Both the position numbers and the translations under genes were made by a program. The notes under the pieces were generated by a model. The model ran no database searches. It was given only the letters and a program-made list of their open reading frames with translations, and was not told the origin of the DNA. From the NCBI GenBank assembly GCA_014529385.2, contig CM043959.1, forward strand, positions 896,358 to 960,357: a stretch of 64,000 bases of DNA, written 5' to 3'. Of this stretch, positions 1 through 8,997 are shown piece after piece; position 1 is the stretch's first letter; every line of letters starts with the position of its first letter. Source of the stretch: Adiantum capillus-veneris. Its lineage: Eukaryota; Streptophyta; Polypodiopsida; Polypodiales; Pteridaceae.

Positions 1-232
1 TCTTTTGTTCAGGTCAAAACATATTCAACCTTTTTCCATCGTTCAGTTCTCTCCCAAAAGAATGAGTAAAGAAATTGAAGTTCATCAAGTACAATCTCTG
101 AGCCCTTCATTCATCAAAGTCGCTTTCTCAGCCCGATAGTCAACCACGGCATAGTCCTGGTGGTACCTGTAACAAACTGCTGACGTGTCAAAGCCTAAAG
201 AATGGAGCCAACTTACAGATGCCGGCCGAGGG

Positions 233-495
233 GCCTAAACCCTAAGAAGAACAAGCAGCAGAAGAAATGTCACAGAGTGAGGACGTGGTTGCCCGAGTGC
301 AGAAAACCCTAACCCTAATTTCTGCCAAAAACCCTAATTGCTGAAACCCTAATTCTGGAAACCCTAACCCTAAAACCTGCAAACCCTAATTTCTGCCAGA
401 AACCCTAATTCTGAAAACCCTAATTGCAGAAACCCTAATTCTGGAAACCCTAACCCTAAAACCTGCAAACCCTAATTTCTGCCAGAAGCCCTAAC
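233..495 (+). promoter_or_regulatory. Telobox-rich U3 region of the solo LTR
   Basis: About eleven AAACCCTAA motifs lie within some 260 bp, several extended to CCCTAACCCTAA. They are spaced irregularly between short CTGCCAGA or TTCTGG spacers, so this is not a telomere. An approximately 86-bp segment is directly duplicated (copies starting near 351 and 437). Teloboxes are known plant cis-elements bound by telomere-repeat-binding (TRB) proteins and linked to Polycomb recruitment and growth-gene expression. Any such role here is inferred. Confidence 0.6.
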
Positions 496-825
496 CCTAA
501 GGCAGCAGACAAATTCCAAAAATTGCGTTGACATGATGACGTGGCAGGCTGTACGGATTTCCGTGATTTACGCTGGCAGCTTTTGGCATTGCTTTTTGGA
601 CCATAAGCTTTTGAGTTTGAAAGTTTTTCATGTAAACTGCTTTTTGGACAAGAAGCTTTTGAGTTTTAAAGGCTTTTTACTATAACTGCTTTTCAGGCCA
701 AGGGCCTTTAAATATGAGGCTAGGGCTCATTCTCCGGTACCGGCTTGTACTTTGATGATGCAATATAAAGAAATACCGAAAGGGGCGCCAAGGTTTGGGG
801 CCAATACTCTCTGGGGTGGAATTCC

Positions 826-830
<5 letters not shown>

Positions 831-870
<40 letters not shown>
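831..870. repeat. (CT)20 microsatellite in the solo LTR
   Basis: Uninterrupted CT tract of 40 bp near the 3' end of the solo LTR. Both translated frames across it give only Leu-Ser or Arg-Glu runs with no coding meaning. Confidence 0.95.
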
Positions 871-876
<6 letters not shown>

Positions 877-948
877 GTTGTTATTGAAGTGCGAAGAGTT
901 TGTTCAGTCTGTTCTTTTCTATTGGCACGTGGTGCCCGCCTTGTGACA

Positions 949-2816
949 GTACCAAGGGATTCCGAGTGAAACGTCACTCGCATGCCCTGAACACCCCTGT
1001 CATTGCAAACGAAGTTTACCAATGCTCGGTGTAATGGCAACATCCCATCCGGGTGTCAGTCGAACTACCTCCACCTATGGTGTCAGTCTGTCGGGCGTAA
1101 TTCCAAATCGAGCCGCCAATTCCAAGTGAAAAGAAGTTGGCCTTGGCTCCTTCAAAAGAGCTTCCCGATCCTTCACTTTGCCCCAAAAGCGGCAAAGTTT
1201 GTACTTTCATTCATTTCATTCGGTTTAGGTCCCACGTCATGTGGTACCAGTTCTACTTTTTATCTGCCTTTTCTGCCATGTTTCTCAGCTGCTCTCGAAC
1301 TCTCAAGCCTGTCGTCGTTCTTATCATTCTATTCTTTCGGTGCCTGGTTAGGGCACTTCGCGGAGATATGTCCATGTTCCGCACATCCAAAGCACTTCCC
1401 CTCCCTGATGAAGCGAGCTTTCTTCTGAAGAGTAAGCTTGGGTCATGCATCCTTTTTCTCTGGTTTGCTCTTTTTCTTTCTACTTTCATTCCTAGAAGTC
1501 TGTTCGGCTCGTTGTGTCATGGCCTCATCTGTGAGGTAGGTCAGACTGCCAGAGTGAATGGCAAAGCCCCACTTCGCATGACTCATCAACTCCTAAATAG
1601 AAGCTGACTTCTGTTCCAAGCAGTGATCTCAGATCTCTATAGGTAGACCCAAGGTAAACCGCTCAATCTGTTCTCTGAACGAGATCTTCTTGAATGAAGA
1701 GGCGAGTAGAAGAGAGCTCCAGAATCTTTCACAATAAGCATTGATTGTATCTTTCTTGGTCATCCGAAGATGGTTCCAAGCAGCTCGTATATCTCGTTCA
1801 TACTCTTGCATCAACCAAGAAGAAATAAAAAGCTTCTTAAATTTCAGCCATTTAACTGGCGCAGTCAGGTTTAAGAGAAGAGTGGACCACCAAGTGCGAG
1901 CATTCCCTTTAAAGCAAGAGGCAACTCTCCGAATCTTGGAGTGCTCTAAGTAGCGTCCTCCCGCGAAAACGATGTCAAACTGCTGTATAAAAGACAAAGT
2001 CTTCGAAGCATCTGAGTATCCTGAGAAAGTGTCAAATTTAATTGACTGTCCACCTTCCTTAAACTCTCGGACTTTCTTTCTTTTATCTTCCAGAAAGTCA
2101 TACTGGTTGGCTTTATAAGAATTCTTCTTGTTCGCATAAAAGTTTCCGTCATCAGAATCTGAGCTGTCTGTAGACAAGTCCTCAGTAGAACTGTCAGTCT
2201 CTGGGCGAGATTTAGACTTCTTTGCCTTTTTCTTGCCCTTTCCGAAGCGTTGTTTCTTGCTTCGCTTTTTACCTTTTTCTGTCTTCTTTGCTCGAATCTG
2301 AAGAGCTAGAAGAACTATCCGAAGAAGAAGAAGAAGAACTGAGTACTCCTTCAAATCGAACACGCTTCTTCTGTTTCTTTGCCTTGTCAAAAGTCGACTG
2401 ACGACCCAAATATCCCGGAAAGTCAGTGCTTTTCTTCTGCTTTTTGCCGTGCTTTTTGGCTTTCTTTTGTGCGTCAAAAAGCTGAGCAATCCGTGCATCA
2501 ACCACCTCTTCTAGTTCCTTCTCTGAATATTGTTTGGGATCAAAAGGTTTCTTGAAAGCAGATTTCGAGGGTGGTGTAGTGGTTTTCTGCCACTGCTCAT
2601 GCACTTCCTGAAAGAAGTCTCGCTCATATATTTTGCAAATTTGGGATCCTTCACAAAATTGAGCATCACATCGCCGATTAATTGACGACACTCCATCTCT
2701 TGTCTCTCCGCCTGAGTAGGCCGAGGCAGGCCATACTCTCTGCCTGAATCTTCGTTGTGATCCCAACCCGCATCTCCAGATGCAAAGGGAGTCGACTGAT
2801 CCTTGCGTGAAGCCAT
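949..2816 (-). pseudogene. Gag and damaged protease of gypsy A-1
   Basis: The start is ATG 2816, matching the A-2 gag start. Domains in order are: an acidic N-terminus; a Lys-rich and Ser/Asp-rich linker (around 2500-2150); the retrotransposon gag domain (about 2060-1650, with the WW/ARTWWSTLL-type core); and a CCHC zinc knuckle (near 1400-1340, C-x2-C-x4-H-x4-C). Frames shift near 2630 and 2270 and again before the protease. The protease segment (1210-1016) keeps the AKAN motif and the downstream IGKLRL-type sequence. It has lost the Asp-Gly-Gly catalytic stretch to a short deletion around 1147-1164, and A-2 shares that deletion. The Gag would form virus-like particles. This copy cannot. Confidence 0.85.
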
Positions 2817-2873
2817 AGGTGCCGCGGAAAAAAAAACTTGGGGATCGGATTTCCCGTAGAAGAGAAATCGGTC

Positions 2874-2888
2874 GTGCTCTGATACCAC
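2874..2888 (-). promoter_or_regulatory. Primer-binding site of A-1 (initiator tRNA-Met type)
   Basis: The minus strand reads TGGTATCAGAGCAC directly inside the 5' LTR, one base from its end. This is the plant initiator tRNA-Met 3'-end complement used by most plant LTR retrotransposons. It fixes the orientation of A-1. Confidence 0.9.
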
Positions 2889-3462
2889 TGTAACAGACTT
2901 GGACACTCCAAGTCAAGAATCAATCACGACACCACCAAATAACCACTTCAAACAATTCACAGATCACAATAGATTTGCACTGGCCCGGCGGAGTTCCGTG
3001 CCTAAAGATATTGGCCCCAAAGATTGGCGCCCCTTTCGGTATTTCTTTTTGTATTAATCAATCTTCAAAGTACAAGAGAGCGGTTAGGGTTTCACTCTCA
3101 GACTCTGCGTCCAGATGCTCTGAGAAGTGAGACCCTCACCACTTATTTAAAGGTTACAAGGGATGCCCAAAAGCAGAGCCCCAAAAGCAAAGCCCCAAAA
3201 GCTTGAAAGCAAAAGCAGATTCTCTCTCTCTCTCTCAATGAGAGCCAGTAAAAAGCAAGTTCTCTTTTTCCCAAATCATAGCAAAAGGCTGAGATTTACG
3301 TCGCTCAAAATTTCCAAAAAAAGAAAAATAATAATAATAATTCACTTCCGCGATTTTCGGAAATTAGGGTTTTTGGCAAAAATTAGGATTTACAGGAATT
3401 TTAGGGTTTCTTGCAAAAATTAGGGTTTCTGCTATCCGTAGCCACGTCATCACTTTGTGACA
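2889..3462 (-). repeat. 5' LTR of gypsy A-1
   Basis: 574 bp. On the minus strand it begins TGTCACAAAGTGATGACG and ends TCTGTTACA. It is the same length as, and very like, the LTR at 17046-17619, with which it shares a variant (a CAATGAGAGC block and an AATAATAATAAT run) not present in the A-2 LTRs. It includes AAACCCTAA-type motifs in U3 and a short CT tract. The right flank begins GATAT. Confidence 0.92.
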
Positions 3463-4222
3463 GATATACTATTAATTTGTTCAAAGATGGACGTGAATTG
3501 ATTTTACACGGGCTTTATCATGCAGACCAAGTGATTCAAGCCTCATATGTATTAGTCAAACGGCATGACACAGTGGATTATGAAACGAATATGATCTCCG
3601 ATGCAGATGCAAAAATTATAATTGATGAATTTTGAATTCGTTAACTTCTTTTGAATCAATTGATGAAGACAGATGATTTCAAGCAAGAAGTTTTTCCAAG
3701 TGATACTTCGTTACCACACAAAGATAAGGACATAGTTGCAGATTCTGAGTTTGAAGATGATTATGCTTTTTTTTATTCTTTGTTGGATGATGATATGCCA
3801 ATTGCAAGTCATGAAGTGACAGTTTCTGAAGACGATTCTAAAGAATTTTGGGATTCATTATTGCAAGATGATTGCAGTCTCAATCCAAAATCCTTTCCAG
3901 TGATTCATAAAGTTGAAGTTACCCCATCTGAAGAGTGCCATGAGAAGATTTCCTCTTCACCAAATGTTTCAAAGTTATCAGAAGATCTTAAACCAGAAAT
4001 CTTACATTGCATTAAGGACTCCTCTAAAAAGTCTTTGAATAATACAATGACATGGGATTTAGCAGTCAAAGCAAAAGGGTTGCGCAAGAAGCAAAGGTTC
4101 AAGACAAAGGTTTCAAATAACTCAAAGACAGAAGATTTTCGAAGATTCAATGCTTTTCCAGAGTTCTATCAGCATCAGAAATCATTTCTTTGACACGGGC
4201 TCTCATTTTAAACGGGAGGGAA
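3463..4222 (+). pseudogene. 3' internal region of small LTR element H
   Basis: Plus-strand coding continues directly from the A-1 insertion point (RYTINLFKDGRE...), which is the sequence expected just after a gypsy protease domain. After a stop at 3633-3635 comes an acidic 180-residue ORF (3651-4193) rich in Asp, Glu and Ser with a basic C-terminal patch (LRKKQRFKTK). No reverse transcriptase or integrase is present before the polypurine tract AACGGGAGGGAA (4211-4222) and an LTR. I do not recognise the acidic ORF. Together with the protease piece at 16850-17045 it suggests H is a non-autonomous gag-protease element. Confidence 0.55.
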
Positions 4223-4629
4223 TGTCACGATTGTAACTATGTTACAGTATTACATCTAGTCCTAGTTGTACATACGCAAAGTGCCATGCGAAAGAGAACC
4301 CCTACGCTTGGATGGTCACGACCCTTCGCTCAAGAGACGTGCTTCTTCCCCAAAAGCCACACTCCGTCGACGATTGGTCACACCCCTTCGCTCTACGGTT
4401 GCGACTCTTCGTCCAATGGTTGTAGCTCTTCGCCGAAAGAATGTGTCTTTACGTCTAAAGTCGCGTCCCATTTGTGTCTCTTCGTCTTCTATATAAGGAG
4501 CCTATTGTACTCAGTTTTAAAGCATTCATTCAATCAATCAAACACACATTCAGTCTCTTGAGTCTCAATTTGATCTTAAGTATGAAGTTTTAAGTCTTAA
4601 TTATAGGATTAGCACCACTAATCCTCACA
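4223..4629 (+). repeat. LTR of element H
   Basis: Starts TGTCACGATTGTAAC right after a polypurine tract and probably ends ...CTAATCCTCACA. It contains a TATA-like ATATAAGG near 4491. The right end is uncertain because no second copy is in the window and no clear TSD can be read. Confidence 0.55.
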
Positions 4630-5036
4630 AACTTTGATGCCAATTCTGGTGATATGAAATTTGCACAAGCTCCTGGATCAAAGAAAACCAGCACTGTTTG
4701 GTCTCTAATTTTGTCCCAAGCTCTACACAGTTCCGTGGCATCTATGTTTGCTTGGCCACCAACCAATTCTGAGACAAGTCCTGCATTGGGCTTTGGCTTC
4801 TTCCCTTTATACTCTGACTTGTCATCCTTATCCTGTGACTTCTTTTGTGGACATTCATTAGCAAAATATCCCTCCTCTTCACAAATGCAGCATTTCTTGG
4901 CCTCTCTTAGAGCTTTCCTTTCTTCAAAAGATTTGCCAGAAAAATGTCTTTTCTGTCATTGTCCTCGCCCAGAAGAAGATCTAGGTTGCTTCTTGGACGT
5001 GTCAGCTTCATCAGTGGAGGGTTTCTTTGTAAAAGG
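4630..5036 (-). pseudogene. Gypsy gag zinc-knuckle / protease fragment
   Basis: Minus-strand translation gives a CCIC...ANEC zinc knuckle (about 4905-4865) followed by a protease start with FFDPGACANFISPELA (about 4680-4635). Both are typical of the gag-protease junction of family A and related elements. The knuckle histidine is replaced by tyrosine (CAT to TAT), so it would not bind zinc normally. The fragment ends where Copia-1 inserts (5037) and abuts the H LTR on the other side. It is a relic with no start or stop of its own. Confidence 0.75.
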
Positions 5037-5311
5037 TGTTGGGTTAAAGGCCTAAATAACCCCTTTTTTATACATTTTTATACTTTGTCCAGATTCACAT
5101 TGAACCTGGACACATTTTTTTTAAGTCACTTATAATAAAAGTGGGAAAACCAAAAACTCACTTATTGAGTTTTCCCCAAAAACATACGAGCTCTCTCTCT
5201 TTGTTTTCGATTGCTAGCGCTTCTCTGCTGCATTGTGCCTCCTATTTCTTGCCCCAATCCTGCACTACATCGCGACGCACACCTACCGGTACCTTCTACT
5301 TCGCGCTTTCA
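5037..5311 (+). repeat. 5' LTR of Copia-1
   Basis: 275 bp from TGTTGGGTTAAAGG to CGCGCTTTCA (TG...CA), with the PBS TGGTATCAGAGCAC two bases downstream at 5314-5327. A short LTR is usual for copia elements. A CT-rich stretch and a TATA-poor U3 are seen. The 3' copy is absent. Confidence 0.85.
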
Positions 5312-6058
5312 ATTGGTATCAGAGCACTAGGGTTTCAAAACAGCCCTTCCCACTCTGCTGGACAGCGAGTTAAATTTCCTCTCTTGCGTTCAATTTCACT
5401 TCCATCGCGAAGCCCCTTGCTTATGGGGTCGAAAAGGTCACCAAAACTACCAAAACAGGTGATTTACAGGTTATTTGTAACAAACTTGGACACTCCACGT
5501 CAAGAATCAATCACGACAACACCAAATAACCACTTCAAACAATTCACAGATCACAATAGACTTGCATTGGCCCGGCGGAGTTCCGTGCCTAGAGATATTG
5601 GCCCCAAAGACTATTGTGATCTGTGAATTGTTTGAAGTGGTTATTTGGTGCTGTCGTGATTGATTCTTGACTTGGAGTGTCCAAGTTACAAGTCAAAACA
5701 GCAATACGCGGGTGTACCAAAGTTGTAGGATCACATGTATTGATGTTTGTCGCGACAAATAGAGTGAAAAGCCGAGTACAGGTGCTTGAAATTGCACATT
5801 TCAGCTGAAATTTCAGATTTGGATTGTTTCATGTAAAGAAAGTGTGGCTCTTTGTATGCAAAGTCTTGTGGTTGCTACTATTTGCTGAAATTTTCAGCCT
5901 ATTGCATCTCCCTTGTATACACGCTTGTGGTTGAATTAAGATGGCTTCATGTAAAGAAATTGTGGCTCTTTGTATGCAAAGTCTTGTGGTTGCTACTATT
6001 TGCTGAAATTTTCAGCCTATTGCATCTCCCTTGTATACACGCTTGTGGTTGAATTAAG
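5312..6058 (+). other. Copia-1 untranslated leader
   Basis: From the PBS to the gag ATG at 6059. It carries the PBS (5314-5327), a foreign foldback (5476-5690), the perfect 14-bp palindrome TTTGTCGCGACAAA (5746-5759) and a 118-bp direct duplication next to the gag start. No ORF of note. Confidence 0.75.
5476..5690. repeat. Foldback made of two gypsy A LTR ends
   Basis: The left arm (5476-5559) is the 3' end of a family A LTR in reverse. The right arm (about 5611-5690) is the same LTR end in forward orientation. The 80-bp arms match almost perfectly around a loop of some 50 bp. Both outer ends are the LTR terminus (TGTAAC...GTTACA). No target-site duplication is visible (flanks TTATT and AGTCA). 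Confidence 0.85.
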
Positions 6059-6063
6059 ATGGC
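5828..6063 (+). repeat. 118-bp tandem duplication over the Copia-1 gag start
   Basis: The segment TTCATGTAAAGAAA...TTAAGATGGC occurs at 5828-5945 and again at 5946-6063. The second copy runs into the real gag ATG (6059). The first copy carries the same ATGGCTTC context at 5941. That upstream ATG opens a different continuation, so it acts as a decoy start in the leader. Confidence 0.88.
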
Positions 6064-6361
6064 TTCTTCCTCTTCCACATCTGACACTAAAAGTTTGATG
6101 GAAATCAAACGGTTTGATGGTCAAGACTTCGATCTTTGGCAAGAATGCATGCAAGGTATCCTTTTCTTAAAGGATTGTGAAGATGCATTGGAAGAGAATA
6201 AGCCACCAGGTTTGGCCGACGAAGAGTGGGCCAGGTTAAATAAGAAGGCTATGATCTACATCAAAATGGCTACCTATGATGACATTTTGACGGACATCAA
6301 GCGTTTGGACTCTACTTATGCAATATGGCAAAAGCTAAAGTCCAATTATGAAAACACCACG
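6059..6361 (+). pseudogene. Copia-1 gag, first part
   Basis: Starts at ATG 6059 (MASSSSTSDTKSLMEIKRFD). Copia gag (UBN2-type) features follow: a FDGQDFDLWQECMQ motif, then KAMIYIKMA and a YAIWQKLKSNYEN motif. The frame continues exactly at 12874 (PVNQVHLMRKLVNMQLDD) once A-2 and one copy of its TSD are removed. It would form the particle shell of the element. After position 6361 the apparent ORF runs into the A-2 LTR. Confidence 0.9.
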
Positions 6362-6913
6362 TGTCACAAAGTGATGACGTGGCGGACAGCAGAAACCCTA
6401 ATTTCTGCCAGAAACCCTAAAATTCCTGCAAACCCTAATTTTTGCCAGAAACCCTAAATTCCGGAAATCACGGAGGCGGATTATTATAAAATTTATAAAT
6501 TAAAAAAAAGGGAAAATGATGAGCGACGCGAATTTTGCTTTTGCTTTTTTTAAAAAAAAAAGAGAAAAGACTCTCTAAGAGAGAGAGAGAACTGATGCTT
6601 TTGATTTTAAAAGCTTTTGGGGCTCTGCTTTTGGGCATCCCTTGTAACCTTTAAATTAGTGGTGAGGGCCTCACTTCTCAGAGCATCTGGACGCAGAGTC
6701 TGAGAGTGAAACCCTAACCGCTCTCTTGTACTTTGATGATTGATTAATATAAAAAGAAATACTGAAAGGGGCGCCAGTCTTTGGGGCCAATATCTCTAGT
6801 CACGGAACTCCGCCGGGCCAGTGCAAATCTATTGTGATCTGTGAATTGTTTTGAAGTGGTTATTTGGTGCTGTCGCGGTTGATTCTTGACTTGGAGTGTC
6901 CAAGTCTGTTACA
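6362..6913 (+). repeat. 5' LTR of A-2 with PBS
   Basis: 552 bp, TGTCACAAAGTG...TCTGTTACA, followed after one base by the PBS at 6915-6928. U3 holds four AAACCCTAA-type motifs within about 80 bp (6390-6465), and another lies near 6711. By eye it differs from the 3' LTR at roughly fifteen single bases plus a rearranged A/T-rich tract near 6480-6505, so the insertion is not recent. Confidence 0.93.
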
Positions 6914-6983
6914 GTGGTATCAGAGCACGGCCGATTTCTCTTCTACGGGAAATCCGATCCCCGAATTTTTTTCCGCGGCACAT

Positions 6984-8549
6984 ATGGCTTCAAGCAATGA
7001 TCAGTCGACTCCCTCTGCATCTGGAGATGCGGGCTGGGATCACAACGAAGATTCAGGCAGAGAGTATGGCCCGCCTTGGCCTACTTAGGCGGAGCGGCGA
7101 GAGATAGAGCGTCGCCAGTTGATCGGCGATGCAACAAAGATGATGCTCAATTTTGCCAAGGACCCGAAGATGGCAAAATATATGAACCAGATCTCTTTGG
7201 AAGAGGTACAGATGGAGTGGCAGAGAACCACAACACCACTCCCGAAACCCGCTCTCAAGAAACCTTCTGCCTCCAAGAAATATACGGAGAAGGAACTGGA
7301 GAACGTGGTTGATGCACGGATTGCTCAGCTTTTTGACACGCAAAAGAAAGCCAAAAAGCACGGTAAAAAGTAGAAGAAAGGCACTGACTTCCCGGGATAT
7401 TTAGGTCGTCGGTCGACATTTGACAAGGCAAAGAAATTGAAGAAGCGCGTCAAGTTTGAAGACCTACCCGCTCCTTCTTCTTCTTCTTCTGACAGTTCTT
7501 CTAGCTCCTCGGATTCGAGCGAAGAAGACAGAAAAGGTAAAAAGCGAAGCAAGAAGCAACGCTTTGGAAAGGGCAAGAGAAAGGCAAAGAAGGCTAAATC
7601 TCGCCCAGAGACTGACAGTTCTACTGAGGACTCGTCTACAGACAGCTCAGATTCCGATGACGGAAAGTTTTATGCGAACAAGAAGAATTTTTACAAAGCC
7701 AACCAGTGACTTTCTCGAAGATAAAAGCAAGAAAGTCCGAGAGTTTAAGGAAGGTGGCCACTCGATCAAGTTTGATACTTTTCAGGATACTCAGATGCTT
7801 CGAAGGCTTTGTCTTTTATACAGCAGTTTGACATCGCTTTCACGGGAGGACGCTACTCAGAGCACTCCAAGATTCGGAGAGCTGCCTCTTGCTTTAAAGG
7901 GAATGCTCGCACGTGGTGGTCCACTCTTCTCTTAAACCTGACTGCGCCAGTTAAATGGCTGAAATTTAAGAAGCTTTTTATTTCTTCTTGGTTGACGCAA
8001 GAGTATGAACGAGATGTACGATCTGCTTGGAACCATCTTCGGATGACCAAGAAAGCTACAATCAATGCTTATTGTGAAAGATTCTGGAGCTCTTTTCTAC
8101 CCGCCTCTTCATTCAAGAAGATCTCGTTTAGAGAACAGATTGAGCGGTTTACCTTGGGTCTACCTACAGAGATCCGAGATCACTGCTTGGAACAGAAGTC
8201 AGCTTCTATTCAGGAGTTGATGAGTCATGCGAAGCGGGGCTTTGCCATTCACTCTGGCAGTTTGACCTACCCCACAGATAAGGCCATGACACAACGAGCC
8301 GAACAGACTTCTGGGAATGAAAGTAGAATGAAAAAGAGCAACCTAGAGAAAAAAAAGGATACACGACCCAAGCTTACTCCTGAGGAGAGAGCTCGCTTCA
8401 TCAGAGAGGGGAAGTGCTTTGGATGCGGGGAACATGGACATATCTCCGCAGAGTGCCCTGATAAGGCACAGAAAGAACAGAATGATAAAGACGACGACAG
8501 GCCTAAGAGTTTGAGAGCAGCTGAGGAATGTGGCAAAAAAGGCAAATAG
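6984..8549 (+). pseudogene. Gag of gypsy A-2
   Basis: Begins at ATG 6984 (MASSNDQSTPSAS). It has an acidic N-terminus, a Lys-rich segment, a Ser/Asp-rich linker (7460-7660), a gag domain with ARTWWSTLLLNL (about 7900-7945) and a CCHC knuckle C-x2-C-x4-H-x4-C at 8415-8456. Breaks: TAG at 7086-7088 and TAG at 7371-7373, both where A-1 has CAG, and frameshifts near 7708 and 7790. The C-terminal part (7809-8549) is open. Gag packages the element RNA into cytoplasmic particles. This copy would give only fragments. Confidence 0.9.
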
Positions 8550-8997
8550 AAAAGTAGAACTGGTACCACATGGCGTGGGACTTGCACCGAATCAAATGAA
8601 TGAAAGTACAAACTTTGCCGCTTTTTTTTGGGGCAAAGTGAAGGATCAGGAAGCTCTTTTGAAGGAGCCAAGGCCAACTTCTTTTCACTTGGAATTGGCG
8701 GCTCGATTTGGAACTACACCTGACAGACTGACGCCACAGGCGGAGGTAGTTCGACTGGCACCCGGATGGGATGTTGCCATTACACCGAGCATTGGCAAAC
8801 TTCGTTTGCAATGACAGGGGTGTTCAGGGCACGCAAGTGACGTTCTACTCGGGATCCCTTGGTACCACAAGAACTACGCCGTGGTTGACTACCGGGCCGA
8901 GAAAGCGACTTTGATAAATGAAGGGCTTAGAGATTGTACTTGATGAACTTCAGTTTTCTTACTCATTCTTTTGGGAGAACTGAACGATGGATAAAAG
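8530..8997 (+). pseudogene. Protease region of gypsy A-2, active site deleted
   Basis: Downstream of the zinc knuckle the usual ESTKLCRAWGKVKDQE lead-in is recognisable. At 8650-8668, where A-3 encodes IFFDGGAKANF, A-2 has a roughly 10-base deletion that removes the catalytic aspartate region and shifts the frame. The distal part, with LELAARF, DVAITP and IGKLRLQ, follows to 8811. 8815-8997 corresponds to the protease-RT linker and holds more small shifts. A-1 carries the same deletion. Confidence 0.85.

Larger units (their letters stand above)
168..948 (+). mobile_element. Solo LTR inserted in A-1, TSD GTACC
   Basis: A 781-bp unit starts TGTAACAAACTG and ends CCTTGTGACA (TG...CA ends). It is flanked on both sides by the 5-bp direct repeat GTACC (163-167 and 949-953). 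Removing it with one GTACC rejoins the A-1 sequence, which then matches A-2 near 8860-8875. No internal coding region is present, so it is a solo LTR left by LTR-LTR recombination. Its start resembles the family A LTR start (TGTCACAAAGTG), so it is a diverged relative in plus orientation. It contains an AAACCCTAA array and a CT tract. Confidence 0.88.
1..3462 (-). mobile_element. Ty3/gypsy element A-1, 5' part (LTR, PBS, gag, damaged protease); runs off the left edge
   Basis: Read on the minus strand this is the 5' half of a chromovirus-like gypsy element: 5' LTR (2889-3462), primer-binding site (2874-2888), gag (from ATG 2816), a broken protease and the start of the protease-RT linker (167-1). 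It is colinear with the plus-strand copy A-2 at 6362-9000. It is interrupted by a solo LTR at 168-948. The pol half lies outside the window. Coding is broken by frameshifts near 2630 and 2270 and in the protease. Confident as a family assignment because gag, zinc knuckle and LTR all match A-2. Confidence 0.9.

Noticed and set aside
233-495. Telomere or interstitial telomere
   Set aside because: The motifs are irregularly spaced, contain spacers and lie in an LTR with TSDs, so they are LTR sequence.
831-870. Long open frames of Ser-Leu or Arg-Glu runs here and at every GA/CT tract up to 63604
   Set aside because: They are translations of dinucleotide repeats, open in several frames at once, without flanking domains.
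1003-1607. Plus-strand ORFs as host genes
   Set aside because: They are antisense to the A-1 gag zinc knuckle and protease.
5314-5327. tRNA-Met gene fragment (also at 6915 and, reversed, 2874 and 43449)
   Set aside because: Only the 12-14 nt primer-binding complement is present next to LTR ends; no cloverleaf.
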